This document shows, one piece after another, positions 23,528 to 24,089 of a stretch of 24,089 bases of DNA. A program made the position numbers and the translations under genes. A model generated the notes under the pieces. It saw only the letters and a list, made by a program, of their open reading frames with translations. It was not told the origin of the DNA and ran no database searches. Source of the DNA: Actinomycetota bacterium (GTDB lineage Bacteria; Actinomycetota; Actinomycetes; Nanopelagicales; Nanopelagicaceae); NCBI GenBank assembly GCA_009927705.1, contig RFMK01000141.1:1-24089 (forward strand), read 5' to 3'. The number at the start of each line of letters is the position of its first letter. The stretch's first letter is position 1.

Positions 23528-24089
23528 CTACTTGGCCTCTTCAGCGGCGGCGCCTTCAGCAGGAGCTGCGGCAGCCTCACCTTCAGCAGGAGCTGCGGCG
23601 ACAGGAACAACTTCTTCAACAGCTGTACGGACTGAAAGGTGAATAACAACCATCTTTGGATCACTCTTGAGAGTGACGCCAGCAGGAAGCACGACATCGC
23701 CAGCAGTCTTCGAATCACCAGCAGGCAGACCTTCGATATCGAGATCAAGAGATGAAGGAATGGAAGTGACATCTGCTTCAACTTCGATGGTGTTATGGAC
23801 GTGCTCAAGAATTCCTTCTGGATCGTGCTTACCATGTGCATGAACTGGCACGTGAACCACCACGCGCTCACCACGGCGAACGATAATCAAATCGATATGT
23901 TCAAGAGTTCCCTTGAGTGGATTTCTAACAATTGACTTCGGAAGAGTGAGTTCTTGTTTTCCATCTAAATCAATATTGAGGAGGACGTTTGAAGTCTTAA
24001 TTGCGACACCGACTTCGCGAGCTGGAAGAGAGATATGTGTTGGCTTCTCTCCATGTCCGTAAATAACTGCAGGAACATTGCCATCGCGG
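23528..24089 (-). CDS. rplY: 50S ribosomal protein L25 (general stress Ctc form), 5' end beyond the window
   Basis: The frame is open to the right edge, showing 186 residues. L25/Ctc binds 5S rRNA in the large subunit. The visible N-terminal part (GNVPAVIYGHGEKPTHISLP, then LPKSIVRNPLKGTLEHIDL) matches the L25 rRNA-binding domain, and the rest (VPVHAHGKHDPEGILEHVHNTIEVEAD, given here by its first half VPVHAHGKHDPEG, and DIEGLPAGDS) matches the C-terminal TL5/Ctc domain. An acidic alanine-rich tail of about 25 residues follows, built from a 27-nt tandem repeat. A missing start codon lies to the right of the window. It is the upstream partner of pth. Confidence 0.95.
   Translation of the reverse strand, partial: RDGNVPAVIYGHGEKPTHISLPAREVGVAIKTSNVLLNIDLDGKQELTLPKSIVRNPLKGTLEHIDLIIVRRGERVVVHVPVHAHGKHDPEGILEHVHNTIEVEADVTSIPSSLDLDIEGLPAGDSKTAGDVVLPAGVTLKSDPKMVVIHLSVRTAVEEVVPVAAAPAEGEAAAAPAEGAAAEEAK
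23553..23599. repeat. 27-nt period tandem repeat in the rplY tail
   Basis: CCTTCAGCAGGAGCTGCGGC occurs at 23553-23572 and again, identical, at 23580-23599, a period of 27 nt (nine codons). It encodes APAEGEAAA and APAEGAAAE in the acidic C-terminal tail of L25. Such short in-frame repeats arise by slippage and can vary in copy number between strains. Confidence 0.85.

Noticed and set aside
23521..23874. Long leucine/serine-rich frame opposite-phase to rplY
   Set aside because: It is an out-of-frame reading of the L25 gene, including its repeat, and has no start signal or domain.
1..24089. CRISPR arrays, insertion sequences, prophage genes, toxin-antitoxin pairs, defence or biosynthetic clusters
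   Set aside because: None seen on either strand: no spaced direct repeats, no transposase or integrase, and nearly all bases are taken by recognisable housekeeping or transport genes.

Overview
The window is a gene-dense stretch of chromosome from a member of the Actinobacteria. Gene order supports this: eno – FtsB/DivIC-like – DUF501 – ppx/gppA lies beside mfd, mazG and a SurA-like lipoprotein, with pth and rplY nearby, and a second block holds fum, phoH2, a short cis-prenyltransferase, DUF4307 and greA. Both blocks recall gene neighbourhoods I remember from mycobacteria and other actinobacteria. Base composition is close to 50% G+C by eye, TTA codons are common, and genes are tightly packed with many ATGA overlaps. 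That fits a streamlined, low-GC actinobacterium such as the freshwater acI/Nanopelagicales type, but a small-genome Microbacteriaceae cannot be excluded.

Layout. 1-684 (+) is the C-terminal part of a class I fumarase. 688-4844 (-) runs, in transcription order, small membrane protein, SURF1, DUF3817, UppS-like prenyltransferase, PhoH-family PIN-ATPase and a secreted SLT-type lysozyme-like protein. 4859-5773 (+) holds a DUF4307 membrane protein and GreA. 5778-10455 is an export cluster: a DrrAB-type ABC exporter (-), then a 14-TM DHA2 and a 12-TM DHA1 MFS transporter (+). 10465-20058 is about 9.6 kb all on the minus strand: mfd, SurA-like lipoprotein, mazG, enolase, FtsB/DivIC-like, DUF501, Ppx/GppA, family-5 uracil-DNA glycosylase, a tRNA with anticodon UAA and a Bax-inhibitor-1 family membrane protein. 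20196-22886 (+) is PEP carboxylase. 22887-24089 (-) is pth and rplY (rplY truncated by the window edge).

The genes are mostly core functions: central carbon metabolism (fumarase, enolase, PEP carboxylase), transcription and repair (GreA, Mfd, UDG, MazG), envelope and division (UppS, FtsB, SLT protein), respiration assembly (SURF1) and translation (tRNA, Pth, L25). I found no CRISPR array, insertion sequence, phage gene, toxin-antitoxin pair or obvious new defence system, and no stretch over 300 bases without a gene.

The points most worth a second look are: a UAA-anticodon tRNA with a short class I variable loop whose 5' end supplies the stop codon of the upstream glycosylase gene; an intrinsic terminator and a 13-bp perfect inverted repeat written inside the 3' end of an MFS gene; inverted repeats inside coding sequence at the other convergent junctions; a 48-residue membrane protein ahead of SURF1; a 14-bp divergent start-to-start gap; and a cluster of three exporters with no local regulator.
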